Origin: Prochlorococcus sp. AG-409-G20
GTDB lineage: Bacteria > Cyanobacteriota > Cyanobacteriia > PCC-6307 > Cyanobiaceae
NCBI GenBank assembly: GCA_003215775.1
Contig: QCJW01000011.1
Location: forward strand, 1-61,146
DNA length: 61,146 nt
Direction of reading: 5' to 3'
The notes below the pieces were generated by a model. It was not told where the DNA came from. It did not search any database and saw only the letters and a list, made by a program, of their open reading frames with translations. Position 1 is the first letter of the stretch; every line of letters begins with the position of its first letter. The position numbers were made by a program, and so were the translations under genes. Below, piece after piece: positions 50,245 through 61,146 of the stretch.

Positions 50245-51033
50245 TCAAGGCAGTTCAAATAGTCTCATTGCATTTGCAGTGGTCTTTTTTGCGACCGATT
50301 CAAATGATTGATCTCTAAGTTCTGCGACCTTAGAAGCAACTTCTCGCACATAAGCAGGCTCATTTCTCTTGCCACGCTTAGGCACTGGAGCCAAAAAAGG
50401 ACAATCAGTTTCAACCATAAACCTGTCCTCAGGAACCTTTTTGGCACACTCATGGGTGACCACAGCCTTAGGGAAGGTGACTGTGCCACTAAAACTAATG
50501 TAAAAGCCTAAATCCAAAAAACCTTCCATCTCCTCACAATTACCTCCCCAGCAATGCATTACTCCTCGTGGACATCGACGTTCAAGTGCACGGCTCCTCA
50601 ATTCTTTTAGCATTGGATCAGCAGCATCTCGGCAATGGATAATCACTGGTAAATCCAAGTCAACGGCAAGATCCAATTGGGGCCTGAGTACATCGAGCTG
50701 TTCTTCGAGATTTTTATCTCTATATAGATCTAGTCCAAGTTCACCGATTGCTACTACTCGTGAATCCTCTAAAGCTGCTCGCTTCAAAATAAAAAAGGTA
50801 TCTTGATTCCAATGTTGCGTGTCTAAAGGATGTACGCCTACTGAATACCTCAACTCTTCAAAGCGATCAGCCAATAAGCGAATTGCAGGAATTTCAGATG
50901 GTTCGACACAAGCATGTAAAAGAGATTTAACTCCAGCATCTCTCCATCTAGATGCCACCTCATCTATATCTTGATCAAAACTCCGAAAAACCAGATGGCA
51001 ATGACTATCTATAAGGGTTGGTAAGTCCTTCAC
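50245..51033 (-). CDS. tatD: TatD-family metal-dependent hydrolase/DNase
   Basis: A 262-residue TIM-barrel hydrolase of the TatD family, proposed to act as a 3'-5' DNase or in quality control. Metal ligands appear in order: SHCHL at the N-terminus, GELGLD near residue 92, IIHCRDA near 130, MHCWGG near 157 and ETDCPFL near 210. The start is GTG at 51033. It lies 70 bases downstream of rpsT on the same strand. Confidence 0.93.
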   Translation of the reverse strand: MKDLPTLIDSHCHLVFRSFDQDIDEVASRWRDAGVKSLLHACVEPSEIPAIRLLADRFEELRYSVGVHPLDTQHWNQDTFFILKRAALEDSRVVAIGELGLDLYRDKNLEEQLDVLRPQLDLAVDLDLPVIIHCRDAADPMLKELRSRALERRCPRGVMHCWGGNCEEMEGFLDLGFYISFSGTVTFPKAVVTHECAKKVPEDRFMVETDCPFLAPVPKRGKRNEPAYVREVASKVAELRDQSFESVAKKTTANAMRLFELP

Positions 51034-51103
51034 TGTTAATCAAGGTGTCTTGCAATTGACTTATTTTAAAAGGCCTAATCCAAAACAAGTTTTTTGAAAA
51101 AAT

Positions 51104-51439
<336 letters not shown>

Positions 51440-51447
51440 CTAACCCA

Positions 51448-51466
51448 GTATGGAATCAAACCATAC
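51448..51466. promoter_or_regulatory. Perfect 6-bp dyad upstream of rpsT
   Basis: GTATGG and CCATAC flank a 7-base spacer in the divergent rpsT-hisD region, 41 bases before the rpsT start. On the minus strand its right half includes CATACT, a fair -10 hexamer, so the dyad could be an operator over the rpsT promoter or a hairpin in the leader. Confidence 0.4.
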
Positions 51467-51568
51467 AGAAAAGGTCAGATGAAGCAATTTTACTCTCCAG
51501 GCTCTAGTTTTGAATAAGAGTTGCCATGTGAAAGATTGACTAAGAATGACCACTCTCATCAAAAGTCA

Positions 51569-52873
51569 ATGCCTCAACTGGCGATCAAGTGCGTAAATAA
51601 TGTTCAAGATGCGAAAGCTCAACTCAAAATAATCTCAAATCGAACCATTAGCGCAGCCCAACATGAGGCAGAAAAAACAGTCAAAGAGATCCTTGAGCAA
51701 GTCCTTAACAGGGGTGACGAGGCTTTAATTCAATTAACAGAAAAATTTGATGGTATTAAGCCCAAAAACCTTTTATTACAAACTGACAAGCTAAAAGATG
51801 CTTGGGATAAAACACCCAAAAGTTTGCAGGATGCACTCCAACTAGCTCATCAAAGAATAAAAAAATTTCATGAATATCAAAAGCCTAAGGACCTATCAAT
51901 TGAAGGTGAGCATGGAGAAAATCTTGGCAGAAGATGGCGACCTGTAAAACGAGCAGGCATCTATGTACCTGGAGGCAGAGCTTCTTACCCCAGCACTGTC
52001 CTAATGAATGCAATTCCAGCAAAAGTTGCAGGCGTGCAAGAAATTGTCATGGTTTCTCCAGTAGGTCCATCAGGAGAAATAAATAGGACAGTACTGGCAG
52101 CCGCCTATCTAGCAGGCCTATCAGAAGTTATTCCTATAGGAGGCGCACAAGCTATAGGCGCATTAGCTTTTGGCACTGAAACAATTAATAAAGTCAACGT
52201 AATCAGTGGGCCAGGAAATATTTATGTCACCTTGGCCAAAAAAGCTGTATATGGAAAAGTTGGCATTGATTCATTAGCAGGCCCCAGTGAAGTATTAATC
52301 ATTGCTGATAAAACTTCTGAAACAAAACAAGTAGCAGCAGATATGCTTGCCCAAGCTGAACATGATCCTCTTGCGTCTGCTATCCTTCTTACAACTGACT
52401 CTAATCTTAGTGAATGCATAGTTAAAGAATTAGAGAAACAAATAAAAGGTCATCCCAGAGAAAGAATTTGCAGAAAATCTCTATCAGATTGGGGGTTAGT
52501 AGTTAAGTGTGAAAACCTTGATGTTTGTGCTGAATTAAGCGACGAATTTGCACCAGAGCATCTTGAATTGTTAATAGAACACCCACAGCCACTTTTAGAA
52601 ACAATAAACAATGCTGGAGCTATCTTTATTGGACCTTGGAGTCCAGAGGCCATGGGGGATTATCTTGCTGGACCTAACCACACTCTCCCTACCTCTGGCA
52701 CAGCAACATTTAGCAGTGCACTAAGTGTTGAAACATTTATGAAAAATACTTCATTAGTAGAATTCAACCAGCATGCGTTTAAGAAAACTGCAAATGCAGT
52801 AATAGAATTAGCCAAAAGCGAAGGGTTATTTAGTCACTCCGAATCGATTCGAATACGTCTAGAGAATAAATAA
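51569..52873 (+). CDS. hisD: Histidinol dehydrogenase
   Basis: Carries out the last two oxidations of histidine synthesis (histidinol to histidine) with NAD and zinc. About 434 residues. Motifs include the [20 protein letters not shown] stretch, [35 protein letters not shown] (His/Gln zinc region), EFAPEHLEL and [15 protein letters not shown] at 51569 is chosen; a TTG at 51521 would add 16 residues not typical of the family. It converges on rpiA with one base between stops. Confidence 0.96.
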   Translation: MPQLAIKCVNNVQDAKAQLKIISNRTISAAQHEAEKTVKEILEQVLNRGDEALIQLTEKFDGIKPKNLLLQTDKLKDAWDKTPKSLQDALQLAHQRIKKFHEYQKPKDLSIEGEHGENLGRRWRPVKRAGIYVPGGRASYPSTVLMNAIPAKVAGVQEIVMVSPVGPSGEINRTVLAAAYLAGLSEVIPIGGAQAIGALAFGTETINKVNVISGPGNIYVTLAKKAVYGKVGIDSLAGPSEVLIIADKTSETKQVAADMLAQAEHDPLASAILLTTDSNLSECIVKELEKQIKGHPRERICRKSLSDWGLVVKCENLDVCAELSDEFAPEHLELLIEHPQPLLETINNAGAIFIGPWSPEAMGDYLAGPNHTLPTSGTATFSSALSVETFMKNTSLVEFNQHAFKKTANAVIELAKSEGLFSHSESIRIRLENK

Positions 52874-52874
52874 T

Positions 52875-53591
52875 CTACATCTTTTTAAGTTCCCTAACTG
52901 CTACTTGGCCATTATTTATCTCTCCAACTAGAACCTGATGTGTCAAGTTAACGAAAAGACCATTTTCAAGAACTCCAGGTATATTATTTATTTGACTTTC
53001 AAGACTTTTAGGGTCGGATATACCATCTTTAATCCTCAAATCAAGAACCAAGTTACCTTGATCAGTTATTACTGGACCAGCTTTACATTTGGCCATTCTC
53101 AGTTCCGAGCTTCCACCAATTTCCTTCAAAGCTTTGCTTACTTGCCTCCAAGCTGATGGCAAAACTTCTACAGGTAAAAGAAAGCCTAAATTAAGCTTAT
53201 CTACGAGCTTCGTTGAATCTACGACTACTACAAATCGCTTGGCCAAACTTGCAACAAGTTTCTCTTGAACATGGCATGCACCACCCCCTTTAATTAATTG
53301 GAACGCAGGGTCCACTTCATCCGCCCCATCTATTGCCAAATCAATTTGATCAACAGCAGATAAAGTTTTAAGAGGTATTCCTAATTCCGAAGCTAAAACT
53401 TCTCCCTGAAAAGATGTAGTAACTCCTACAACATCTTTCAAACTGCCACTTGCAAGCTTCTTGCCCAATGAACGAATCATTAATGCAGCAGTTGACCCAG
53501 AACCAAGGCCAAGAGTCATTCCATCCTGAATCTGTTCAACTGCAACCTCTGCCACAGCTTGCTTCATTTGATTTTGTAGGTCCAAGCTCAT
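52875..53591 (-). CDS. rpiA: Ribose-5-phosphate isomerase A
   Basis: Interconverts ribose-5-phosphate and ribulose-5-phosphate, needed in the Calvin cycle and the oxidative pentose phosphate pathway. About 238 residues. The motifs [24 protein letters not shown] and [15 protein letters not shown] give the phosphate- and catalytic-site loops. ATG at 53591 is chosen over one 11 codons upstream, since [18 protein letters not shown] matches the family start. It follows the protease gene by 33 bases. Confidence 0.96.
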   Translation of the reverse strand: MSLDLQNQMKQAVAEVAVEQIQDGMTLGLGSGSTAALMIRSLGKKLASGSLKDVVGVTTSFQGEVLASELGIPLKTLSAVDQIDLAIDGADEVDPAFQLIKGGGACHVQEKLVASLAKRFVVVVDSTKLVDKLNLGFLLPVEVLPSAWRQVSKALKEIGGSSELRMAKCKAGPVITDQGNLVLDLRIKDGISDPKSLESQINNIPGVLENGLFVNLTHQVLVGEINNGQVAVRELKKM

Positions 53592-53624
53592 AAAAGACTC
53601 AACGCCAAGAAAATAACCAGACAA

Positions 53625-54776
<1,152 letters not shown>

Positions 54777-54915
54777 CTAAATTTTCTAAACCCTATACAC
54801 CTCAAACCTTAAATCTTTGGATGCCATCAATCCAAACACAATTGATCAAAGCAAAAGATTTATTGTATTCGCTGATAAAACAATGGTTAAAACATGCGAG
54901 AAAAACTCAATCCAG

Positions 54916-54996
54916 TAGAATATAAATGAACCTGACGGTTAACTCCTTAGCTGGAGTCAGGAAACTTCTGAAACCGATCGGGCCAGCAGTCCGATC
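54916..54996 (+). promoter_or_regulatory. Promoter-like element and structured leader ahead of rimP-nusA-ylxR-infB
   Basis: A -10-like TAGAAT lies at 54916-54921. Downstream, a stem with bulge forms from CCTG plus ACTCC (54931-54934, 54942-54946) pairing with GGAGTCAGG (54953-54961). A second stem GATCGG/CCGATC (54976-54981, 54991-54996) closes a 9-base loop. Both lie in the expected 5' leader of the operon and are GC-rich in an AT-rich gap. No matching -35 is clear. An attenuation or feedback role is inference. Confidence 0.4.
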
Positions 54997-55008
54997 AACC
55001 CCTGCCTC

Positions 55009-55476
55009 TTGCCCAATCCAACACTCAAGGAACTAGAGACATTAGCCTCTAATACAGCTGTTAAGCATGGCTTCGAGCTTTGCAATATAGAGCTGTTTAC
55101 TCACTTAAACCCCGTAACCATGCATGTGAGCATTCGCCACAAGCTTGGAGGTGATGTATCCCTTGATGATTGTGCGAACTTTAATAAACCCATGTCAGAA
55201 GCCTTGGAAGCCTCGAATCTTTTTAAAACTGCCTATGTTCTGGAAATAAGCAGTCCAGGAATAGGGGACTATTTAGTTAATGATCGAGACTACAAAACTT
55301 TTAAAGGATTTCCTGTCGAAGTAATTTGCAAAGACGAGACCAATTCAGAATTTCGTGAAATTGGACTTTTAAATAAGAGGTCTAGTGAACATGTTCAACT
55401 CAACATCAAAGGAAAAATGAATCGCATCCCTCTTAAAAACATAATCGGAGTAAGGCTTACTACACAATCTGGATAA
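55009..55476 (+). CDS. rimP: Ribosome maturation factor RimP
   Basis: Needed for assembly of the 30S subunit. The 155-residue protein has the family pattern: LASNTAVKHGFELCNIELF at the start, then DVSLDDCANFNKPMSEALE and YVLEISSPGIGDYL (the usual SPG motif), and a C-terminal Sm-like beta domain. The start is TTG at 55009; no ATG or GTG is in frame downstream of the TAA at 54940. It begins the rimP-nusA-ylxR-infB operon. Confidence 0.93.
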   Translation: MPNPTLKELETLASNTAVKHGFELCNIELFTHLNPVTMHVSIRHKLGGDVSLDDCANFNKPMSEALEASNLFKTAYVLEISSPGIGDYLVNDRDYKTFKGFPVEVICKDETNSEFREIGLLNKRSSEHVQLNIKGKMNRIPLKNIIGVRLTTQSG

Positions 55477-55529
55477 CCAAATAAAAGCCACACCAATTCT
55501 CCTCAACACCATTCTTTTTCCCATCATCG

Positions 55530-56945
55530 ATGGCACTAGTTCTACTCCCTGGCTTAACAACTCTGATCGAAGACATCAGTGAAGAAAAAAAACTACCTGC
55601 TCAGGTAGTTGAAGCAGCACTAAGAGAAGCTTTATTGAAAGGCTATGAAAGATATAGACGAACACTATATTTAGGAGTTTCAGAAGATCCATTTGAAGAG
55701 GAATACTTCAGCAACTTTGATGTAGGACTAGATCTTGAAGAAGAAGGGTATAGAGTTCTGGCTAGCAAAATAATTGTCGAAGAAGTTGAAAGTGAAGATC
55801 ATCAGATAGCACTAAGTGAAGTAATGCAAGTAGCTGAAGATGCTCAAATTGGAGATACTGTTGTACTGGATGTAACACCAGAAAAAGAAGATTTCGGGAG
55901 GATGGCTGCAGCCACAACAAAACAAGTTCTGGCACAAAAGTTAAGGGATCAACAGCGAAGAATGATCCAAGAAGAGTTTGCAGATCTAGAAGATCCGGTC
56001 CTTACTGCTCGCGTAATACGTTTTGAGCGTCAATCTGTAATCATGGCCGTAAGTTCAGGGATAGGCCGACCAGAAGTTGAAGCTGAGCTTCCTCGGCGCG
56101 ACCAGCTTCCCAATGACAACTACAGAGCCAATGCAACATTTAAAGTTTTCCTCAAAGAAGTAAGCGAAGTACCTAGAAGAGGGCCTCAACTTTTTGTAAG
56201 TCGCTCTAATGCTGGATTAGTTGTCTATTTATTTGAAAATGAAGTTCCTGAGATACAAGAAGGATCTGTCCGAATAGTTGCTGTAGCTAGAGAAGCCAAT
56301 CCTCCATCAAGGTCTGTTGGCCCCAGAACAAAAGTCGCCGTAGACAGCATCGAAAGAGAAGTAGATCCCGTAGGGGCTTGCATAGGTGCTCGAGGGTCGA
56401 GGATTCAACAAGTGGTAAACGAACTTCGTGGCGAGAAAATAGATGTAATTAGATGGTCTCAAGATCCCATTCAATACATTTGCAATTCTCTTAGCCCTGC
56501 AAGAGTAGAGCTGGTTCGATTAGTTGATCCGGAAGGACAACATGCTCACGTTCTTGTGCCACCTGATCAATTAAGTCTTGCGATTGGAAGAGAAGGACAA
56601 AATGTTCGTCTTGCCGCAAGACTTACTGGATGGAAAATAGATATAAAGAATTCTCAGGAATATGATCAAGCAGCTGAAGATTCCATTGTCTCCGAACTAA
56701 TCTCACAAAGAGAAGCTGAAGAATCACTTCAAAGAGAAGCTGAAGAACGTTTAGCAGCAGAACAAGCAGCACGAGCTGAAGAAGATGCTCGTCTCAGAGA
56801 GCTATATCCTCTACCTGAAGACAATGAAGAATATGTAGAAGAAGAAAACAATGAAGAAACTGTTGAAGAGGAGGCAGAATTGCCCTTGAATGATGCTGCA
56901 TCAGAAATTAATGATGCCTCTACAGAAGAGGATGGAGTCCGGTGA
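55530..56945 (+). CDS. nusA: Transcription termination/antitermination factor NusA
   Basis: Binds RNA polymerase and RNA to control pausing and termination. The 471-residue protein has an N-terminal polymerase-binding domain (about 1-120) and an S1 domain (about 130-200). KH domains follow, with DPVGACIGARGSRIQQVVNE and then LAIGREGQNVRLAARLTGWK. The last 80 residues are extremely Glu-rich and probably disordered. Its end overlaps ylxR by 14 bases. Confidence 0.97.
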   Translation: MALVLLPGLTTLIEDISEEKKLPAQVVEAALREALLKGYERYRRTLYLGVSEDPFEEEYFSNFDVGLDLEEEGYRVLASKIIVEEVESEDHQIALSEVMQVAEDAQIGDTVVLDVTPEKEDFGRMAAATTKQVLAQKLRDQQRRMIQEEFADLEDPVLTARVIRFERQSVIMAVSSGIGRPEVEAELPRRDQLPNDNYRANATFKVFLKEVSEVPRRGPQLFVSRSNAGLVVYLFENEVPEIQEGSVRIVAVAREANPPSRSVGPRTKVAVDSIEREVDPVGACIGARGSRIQQVVNELRGEKIDVIRWSQDPIQYICNSLSPARVELVRLVDPEGQHAHVLVPPDQLSLAIGREGQNVRLAARLTGWKIDIKNSQEYDQAAEDSIVSELISQREAEESLQREAEERLAAEQAARAEEDARLRELYPLPEDNEEYVEEENNEETVEEEAELPLNDAASEINDASTEEDGVR

Positions 56946-57198
56946 ACCACGCCCCGTCCTGCGTCGATGCGTGTCCTGTCGAAAGCTGCTCAATCGAAAG
57001 CATCTTTGGAAGGTAACCAGAGACCATCAGGATGGAGTGGTTCTCAATGGCGGGATGGGCAGATCAGCCTATCTTTGTCCAAATGAGATCTGCCTAGAGG
57101 ACTCTTTGCGCAAAAAACGATTGCAGAAAGCTCTGCGCTGTCAGGTCCCAGCAAACGTTTTAGAGGCGCTTCAAAAGTGTTTAAATCAAAATTCTTGA
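56932..57198 (+). CDS. ylxR: YlxR family RNA-binding protein (DUF448)
   Basis: A small basic protein of about 88 residues found between nusA and infB in many bacteria, presumed nucleic-acid binding. It carries LRRCVSCRKLLNRKHLWKV (the RxCxxC family motif), then GRSAYLCPNEICLEDSLRKK. ATG at 56932 overlaps the nusA end by 14 bases and brings the start just before the conserved motif. Confidence 0.92.
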   Translation: MESGEPRPVLRRCVSCRKLLNRKHLWKVTRDHQDGVVLNGGMGRSAYLCPNEICLEDSLRKKRLQKALRCQVPANVLEALQKCLNQNS

Positions 57199-57285
57199 TT
57201 TAGACCCCAAATCAACATTACAAATTTCTCCACCTTGCGTGGATTCCCGCAGCACATTTTGTGCGCGGACCGACAGGAGAACTTA

Positions 57286-60200
57286 ATGACCAGCAGCGGC
57301 AAAATCAGAATTTATGAGCTTTCCAGGGACCTTGGCCTGGAAAACAAAGACGTACTTGATGCCGCCAGCAAACTCTCAATCGCGGCAAAAAGTCATAGCA
57401 GTTCAATTAGTGACGATCAGGCCCGGCAAATACGGAATTTTCTTAGCAAGGGAAAAAACCAAGAGTCATCTCCTAAAAGCAAATCATCTTCTGGGAAAGT
57501 AATCCTTTCAGTAAAAAAAGCTTCTACAAATCGATCTGAATCAACTCAATCAAATATAAAAAAATCAGAGAATAAATCCAATTCAATTAGTAAAAAGCCA
57601 ATTCTTTCTCAAAAACCACCAACTCCAACCAGACCAAAAGCCAAAGACGTAAGTCTTCCAGCAACTCCTAACCGCCCTCAATCTAAAGAAAACAATTCGA
57701 AACTTAAGACTCCTGCTCCTTCTTCAACTAATAAACCAAAAAACATTCCTGTTAGCAGGCCAATGCCTCCGAGAGCATTGGCGCCTACACCCCATCAAGC
57801 TGCAAAACCATCCTCTCCTGTAAGGCCAAATTCTGGGAGCAAAGTACCAAAAGCAAATCAACCAATCAAAACCGGCATTAATCGTCCTTCAGGTCCTTCG
57901 GCACCCCGGGCAAAAATCATTTCCAAGCCTCAATCCCCTGGGAGTAGCAACCGCAATCCATCTCAGTCTAAAACCTCTAATACTCCTACCAGGCCTCCTT
58001 CTAGGCCTGAGTTAGTAGGCAAACCTCAACCAAAGCGACCTGTTGCGCCCCCAACCCGACCAGAAGGCCAACGTGGTGACCGAAGGCGTCCTGCAGGCAG
58101 CCAAAGACCAGTAGGCGGTCAAAATCAACGCAACAATATGCCGCAGAGGCCAGGGTCCTCACAACGTCCAAATCCTCCATCAAGACAAGGAGTTAATAGA
58201 CCTGGTCAAAATAAATCACCTAGTAATCCCGTTGAACTAGTTGGAAAACCAATTAGAAGAGATAGATCACCAAGTGGATCAGGCTCTAGGAATGCTGGCA
58301 ACAGACCAGGAGGAGCTCCTAATAGAGCTGGGATGCCTGGTGGGATGCGCAAGCCAGTAGCTCCCGGAGAGTTAATGCAACTCCAAAAACCAACCAATCG
58401 TCCTGGTACTCCTCCACCGCGTAGACCGGATGGCACCCCCGTTTCTCCTAAAAGTGGTAATTCAGAAGCCGGCAAATCAACTACTGGAGCACAACCACCT
58501 GCGCCCAGGCGACCTACACATAGACCAGGCACAGGTTCTCAGGCTCGTAAGCCAAGCAGGCCTGACTGGGATGACAGTGCAAAACTCGAAGCCTTACGCA
58601 ATAAATCCCCACAAAAGCAACGTCAGAAAGTACACATCATTGGCGAAAATGATGATGCTCTTACTACTGAAACAAGTGGATTTGCTGGCGAGAAGCAAGC
58701 CTTAGTCCTCTCAGCAAGCCTTGCACGACCTTCCAAGCCAAAGTCAACTCAGAAATCATCCGCCAAGCCAATGGCGGCAATGCGCAAACGTAAAAAAGAA
58801 ACTACTAGACAGCGCCAAAGACGAAGGGCTATGGAGCTCAGGGCCGCGAGAGAAGCAAAACAAGTCAGACCTGAGATGATCATTGTTCCGGAGGCAAACC
58901 TCACGGTTCAAGAGTTAGCTGACATGCTTAGTGTTGAAAGTTCAGAAATCATTAAATCTCTTTTCTTCAAAGGGATTACAGCAACAGTTACTCAATCACT
59001 AGATCTCACAACCATCGAAACCGTTGCTGAAGAATTCGGAGTACCTGTTCTTCAAGACGATGTTGAGGAAGCAGCCAAAAAGACGGCAGAAATGATCGAA
59101 GAAGGTGACAAAGATCACCTCATCAGGAGGCCTCCGGTAGTTACCGTCATGGGTCACGTAGACCATGGAAAAACAAGCTTATTAGATGCAATTAGGAAAG
59201 CAAGAGTTGCAGCTGGAGAAGCCGGAGGAATTACTCAACATATTGGTGCCTACCAAGTTGAAATTGAACATGCAGGCGAACCCAGAAAACTAACTTTTCT
59301 AGACACACCTGGCCATGAAGCATTTACAGCAATGAGGGCAAGGGGAACGAAAGTTACTGATGTAGCAATACTCGTTGTAGCTGCTGATGATGGAGTTCGA
59401 CCACAAACTTTGGAAGCTATTAGTCATGCTCGTGCAGCCGAAGTACCAATAGTAGTTGCAATTAATAAAATCGATAAAGAGGGAGCTTCCGCTGACAAAG
59501 TCAAACAAGAGCTATCTGATCAGAACCTCATATCAGAAGATTGGGGAGGTGATGTAGTAATGGTTCCAGTGAGTGCAGTAAAAGGACAAAATATAGACAA
59601 ATTGCTTGAAATGATTCTCCTTGTCACTGAAGTAGAAGATCTTCAAGCCAACCCAGATCGATTAGCCAAAGGAACTGTTATCGAGGCTCACCTAGACAAA
59701 GCCAAAGGTCCTGTTGCAACACTCCTAGTTCAAAATGGCACATTAATCACTGGGAATGTTTTAGCTGCTGGACCTGTATTGGGCAAAGTGCGTGCAATGG
59801 TTGACGAGAATGGGAAACGAATCAAACAAGCTGGTCCATCATTTGCAGTTGAAGCCTTAGGGTTTAATGAAGTTCCAACTGCAGGGGATGAGTTCGAGGT
59901 TTACCCAGATGAAAAATCTGCTAGAGCCGTAGTAGGCGAAAGAGTATCAGACGCCCGAGCTTCTCGACTTGCTCAGCAGATGGCATCAAGGAGGGTATCT
60001 TTATCAGCACTATCTGGACAAGCCAGTGAAGGAGACTTAAAAGAACTAAATATCATTCTTAAAGCTGATGTTCAGGGAAGTATAGAAGCAATCTTAGGCT
60101 CACTCGAACAATTGCCTAAAGATGAAGTTCAAGTGAGAGTCTTACTTTCTGCTCCTGGAGAAGTAACTGAAACAGATGTAGATCTTGCGGCTGCATCTGG

Positions 60201-60654
60201 GGCAGTAATAGTTGGGTTTAATACTTCTATGGCTTCTGGAGCAAAGCGGGCAGCCGATTCAAACAGTGTAGACGTTAGAGAATATGAGGTTATCTACAAA
60301 CTTCTAGAAGACATCCAATTAGCCATGGAGGGTCTTCTTGAACCTGAAATGATTGAAGAGAGCCTAGGAGAAGCAGAAGTAAGGGCAATCTTTACAATAG
60401 GCAAGAGCTCAGTCGCTGGTTGCTATGTGACAACTGGTAAATTACAACGTAATTGCAAAATCAAAGTACAGAGAAGTAAGCAAATAGTTTACGAAGGTGA
60501 CCTAGATTCTTTAAGGCGCAATAAAGACGATGTTAAAGATGTAGCCACAGGTTTCGAATGTGGAATAGGTAGTGACAAGTTCTCAAACTGGCAAGAAGGT
60601 GACAAAGTTTACGCCTACAAATTAGTCACCCAAAGAAGAAAATTAAATAACTAA
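57286..60654 (+). CDS. infB: Translation initiation factor IF-2
   Basis: A GTPase that brings initiator tRNA to the 30S subunit. The N-terminal 500 residues are low-complexity, rich in Pro, Arg, Ser and Asn, with the sequence ELVGKP occurring twice (near 58010 and 58233). A small IF2N domain begins the protein ([20 protein letters not shown]). The G domain has [12 protein letters not shown] near residue 623, [11 protein letters not shown] and NKIDK, followed by domains II-IV. ATG at 57286 has a GGAGA ribosome site; an in-frame ATG at 57235 is less likely. The preceding 87-base gap has short GC hairpins. Confidence 0.97.
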   Translation: MTSSGKIRIYELSRDLGLENKDVLDAASKLSIAAKSHSSSISDDQARQIRNFLSKGKNQESSPKSKSSSGKVILSVKKASTNRSESTQSNIKKSENKSNSISKKPILSQKPPTPTRPKAKDVSLPATPNRPQSKENNSKLKTPAPSSTNKPKNIPVSRPMPPRALAPTPHQAAKPSSPVRPNSGSKVPKANQPIKTGINRPSGPSAPRAKIISKPQSPGSSNRNPSQSKTSNTPTRPPSRPELVGKPQPKRPVAPPTRPEGQRGDRRRPAGSQRPVGGQNQRNNMPQRPGSSQRPNPPSRQGVNRPGQNKSPSNPVELVGKPIRRDRSPSGSGSRNAGNRPGGAPNRAGMPGGMRKPVAPGELMQLQKPTNRPGTPPPRRPDGTPVSPKSGNSEAGKSTTGAQPPAPRRPTHRPGTGSQARKPSRPDWDDSAKLEALRNKSPQKQRQKVHIIGENDDALTTETSGFAGEKQALVLSASLARPSKPKSTQKSSAKPMAAMRKRKKETTRQRQRRRAMELRAAREAKQVRPEMIIVPEANLTVQELADMLSVESSEIIKSLFFKGITATVTQSLDLTTIETVAEEFGVPVLQDDVEEAAKKTAEMIEEGDKDHLIRRPPVVTVMGHVDHGKTSLLDAIRKARVAAGEAGGITQHIGAYQVEIEHAGEPRKLTFLDTPGHEAFTAMRARGTKVTDVAILVVAADDGVRPQTLEAISHARAAEVPIVVAINKIDKEGASADKVKQELSDQNLISEDWGGDVVMVPVSAVKGQNIDKLLEMILLVTEVEDLQANPDRLAKGTVIEAHLDKAKGPVATLLVQNGTLITGNVLAAGPVLGKVRAMVDENGKRIKQAGPSFAVEALGFNEVPTAGDEFEVYPDEKSARAVVGERVSDARASRLAQQMASRRVSLSALSGQASEGDLKELNIILKADVQGSIEAILGSLEQLPKDEVQVRVLLSAPGEVTETDVDLAAASGAVIVGFNTSMASGAKRAADSNSVDVREYEVIYKLLEDIQLAMEGLLEPEMIEESLGEAEVRAIFTIGKSSVAGCYVTTGKLQRNCKIKVQRSKQIVYEGDLDSLRRNKDDVKDVATGFECGIGSDKFSNWQEGDKVYAYKLVTQRRKLNN

Positions 60655-60656
60655 TT

Positions 60657-60688
60657 AATTCCTCTTAGAGACTCTAAGAAGAAGAATT
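60657..60688. terminator. Candidate bidirectional terminator between infB and the DUF3493 gene
   Basis: TCTTAGAG and CTCTAAGA form a near-perfect dyad around A60671, with AATTC/GAATT arms outside it. It sits between two convergent stops, where a shared terminator is expected. T-runs are weak, so confidence is modest. Confidence 0.35.
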
Positions 60689-60707
60689 AAATAGCATCTA
60701 ATATCAT

Positions 60708-60968
60708 TTACTCTTTTCTTGTTCTATCAGCCCAGAGCAAGGTTCCAAACAGTAATAATGCAGCAGTTTGAATAGAGAAATCCTTTAGCTGAATACTATG
60801 TCCAGAAAAAAGTTTCGTAGTCATAATAAGAAAGCCAAGGAATGCAGAGCCAAACAATGCAATCCAAAGGCCTCTTCTTAACCCTCTGAGAGGGTTAAGA
60901 GACTCCTTTAGAAGCCGTTCTCGCAATTTAGGGTCAAGGGTGGAGTTTGACTTATTGGAATCGGACAA
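60708..60968 (-). CDS. DUF3493 family small membrane protein (86 aa)
   Basis: A small protein with a charged N-terminal third (DPKLRERLLKESLNPLRGLR) and two hydrophobic spans (about 33-52 and 66-80). This matches DUF3493, whose plant relatives are linked to photosystem II assembly; a role here is inference. The start is TTG at 60968. It ends 53 bases from infB. Confidence 0.75.
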   Translation of the reverse strand: MSDSNKSNSTLDPKLRERLLKESLNPLRGLRRGLWIALFGSAFLGFLIMTTKLFSGHSIQLKDFSIQTAALLLFGTLLWADRTRKE

Positions 60969-61008
60969 AACTTGTGTGCAATAAATGAAATGTTAGGTTT
61001 CCCATGCC

Positions 61009-61080
<72 letters not shown>

Positions 61081-61088
61081 TGTACTAG

Positions 61089-61146
61089 CTAAAGGAATTT
61101 CTCCGCGTATGCATCATCCAGGGGTACTTGATCATCAATAAAATCA
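61089..61146 (-). CDS. C-terminal end of an unidentified gene, cut by the window edge
   Basis: The minus strand is open from the window edge to a TAG at 61089-61091 and reads DFIDDQVPLDDAYAEKFL at the end. The acidic, gene-like composition suggests a real C-terminus, but 18 codons are too few to identify it. It ends 8 bases from the tRNA. Confidence 0.35.
   Translation of the reverse strand, partial: DFIDDQVPLDDAYAEKFL

Noticed and set aside
58206-58532. 108-codon Gly/Pro/Leu-rich antisense frame in infB
   Set aside because: It is the mirror of the Pro/Arg-rich low-complexity region; such repeats leave the opposite strand open by chance.

Overview
The window is a 61 kb piece of a cyanobacterial chromosome, almost certainly a marine Prochlorococcus. 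The evidence is AT-rich DNA, tight gene packing with many 1-20 base overlaps, an RNA polymerase split into rpoC1 and rpoC2, a cyanobacterial ATP synthase cluster with paired b and b' subunits, System II cytochrome c maturation genes, a high-light-inducible (Hli) protein gene, a ycf35 homologue and a BioK-type biotin operon. No strain or ecotype can be fixed from this window alone. I see no phage, insertion sequence, CRISPR array or other sign of recent transfer. It is core genome.

Layout. 1-1277 (-): the cut end of an Xaa-Pro aminopeptidase gene. 1632-7425 (+): a five-gene run coding for a CNNM/CBS membrane protein, a membrane-associated GTPase, NadD, NadE and alanine dehydrogenase. The first four are joined by 4-base overlaps. 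7503-16161 (-): a methyltransferase gene followed by atp1-atpB-atpE-atpG'-atpF-atpH-atpA-atpG (gamma), then a 75-residue protein and a DUF3326 protein. 16420-19720 (+): ftsW-ccdA-ccs1. 19722-20123 (-): queF. 20349-20954 (+): a small unknown gene and glnB (PII). 20951-21760 (-): tlyA. 21857-25007 (+): a small unknown gene, purB and fumC. 25022-27835 (-): a Ski2-like helicase. 27904-32491 (+): the biotin operon bioF-bioK-bioC-bioD-bioA.

32519-33272 (-): DUF3143 and a membrane J-domain protein. 33362-34105 (+): rsmG. 34107-51406 (-): a run of fourteen same-strand genes, read in the order rpsT, tatD, rpoB, rpoC1, rpoC2, hli, rlmN, a sodium:solute symporter, a 41-residue membrane peptide, a HEAT-repeat protein, DUF2997, ycf35, a ferredoxin and an aldo/keto reductase. 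51569-52873 (+): hisD. 52875-54746 (-): rpiA and an HtrA-type protease. 55009-60654 (+): rimP-nusA-ylxR-infB. The end holds a DUF3493 gene, tRNA-Thr(CGT) and the cut end of one more gene.

Two small genes stand out because they are short and easily missed. One is a 50-residue Hli protein (40295-40447) whose stop overlaps the likely GTG start of rlmN. The other is a 41-residue single-span membrane peptide (37251-37376). Other points worth a second look are a PII protein with Phe instead of Tyr at T-loop position 51, the tight aldo/keto reductase-ferredoxin-Ycf35-DUF2997-HEAT cluster of unknown function, a perfect dyad 5' of rpsT, and a structured leader ahead of rimP-nusA-infB. Many genes here start at TTG or GTG, so several starts are stated as choices.
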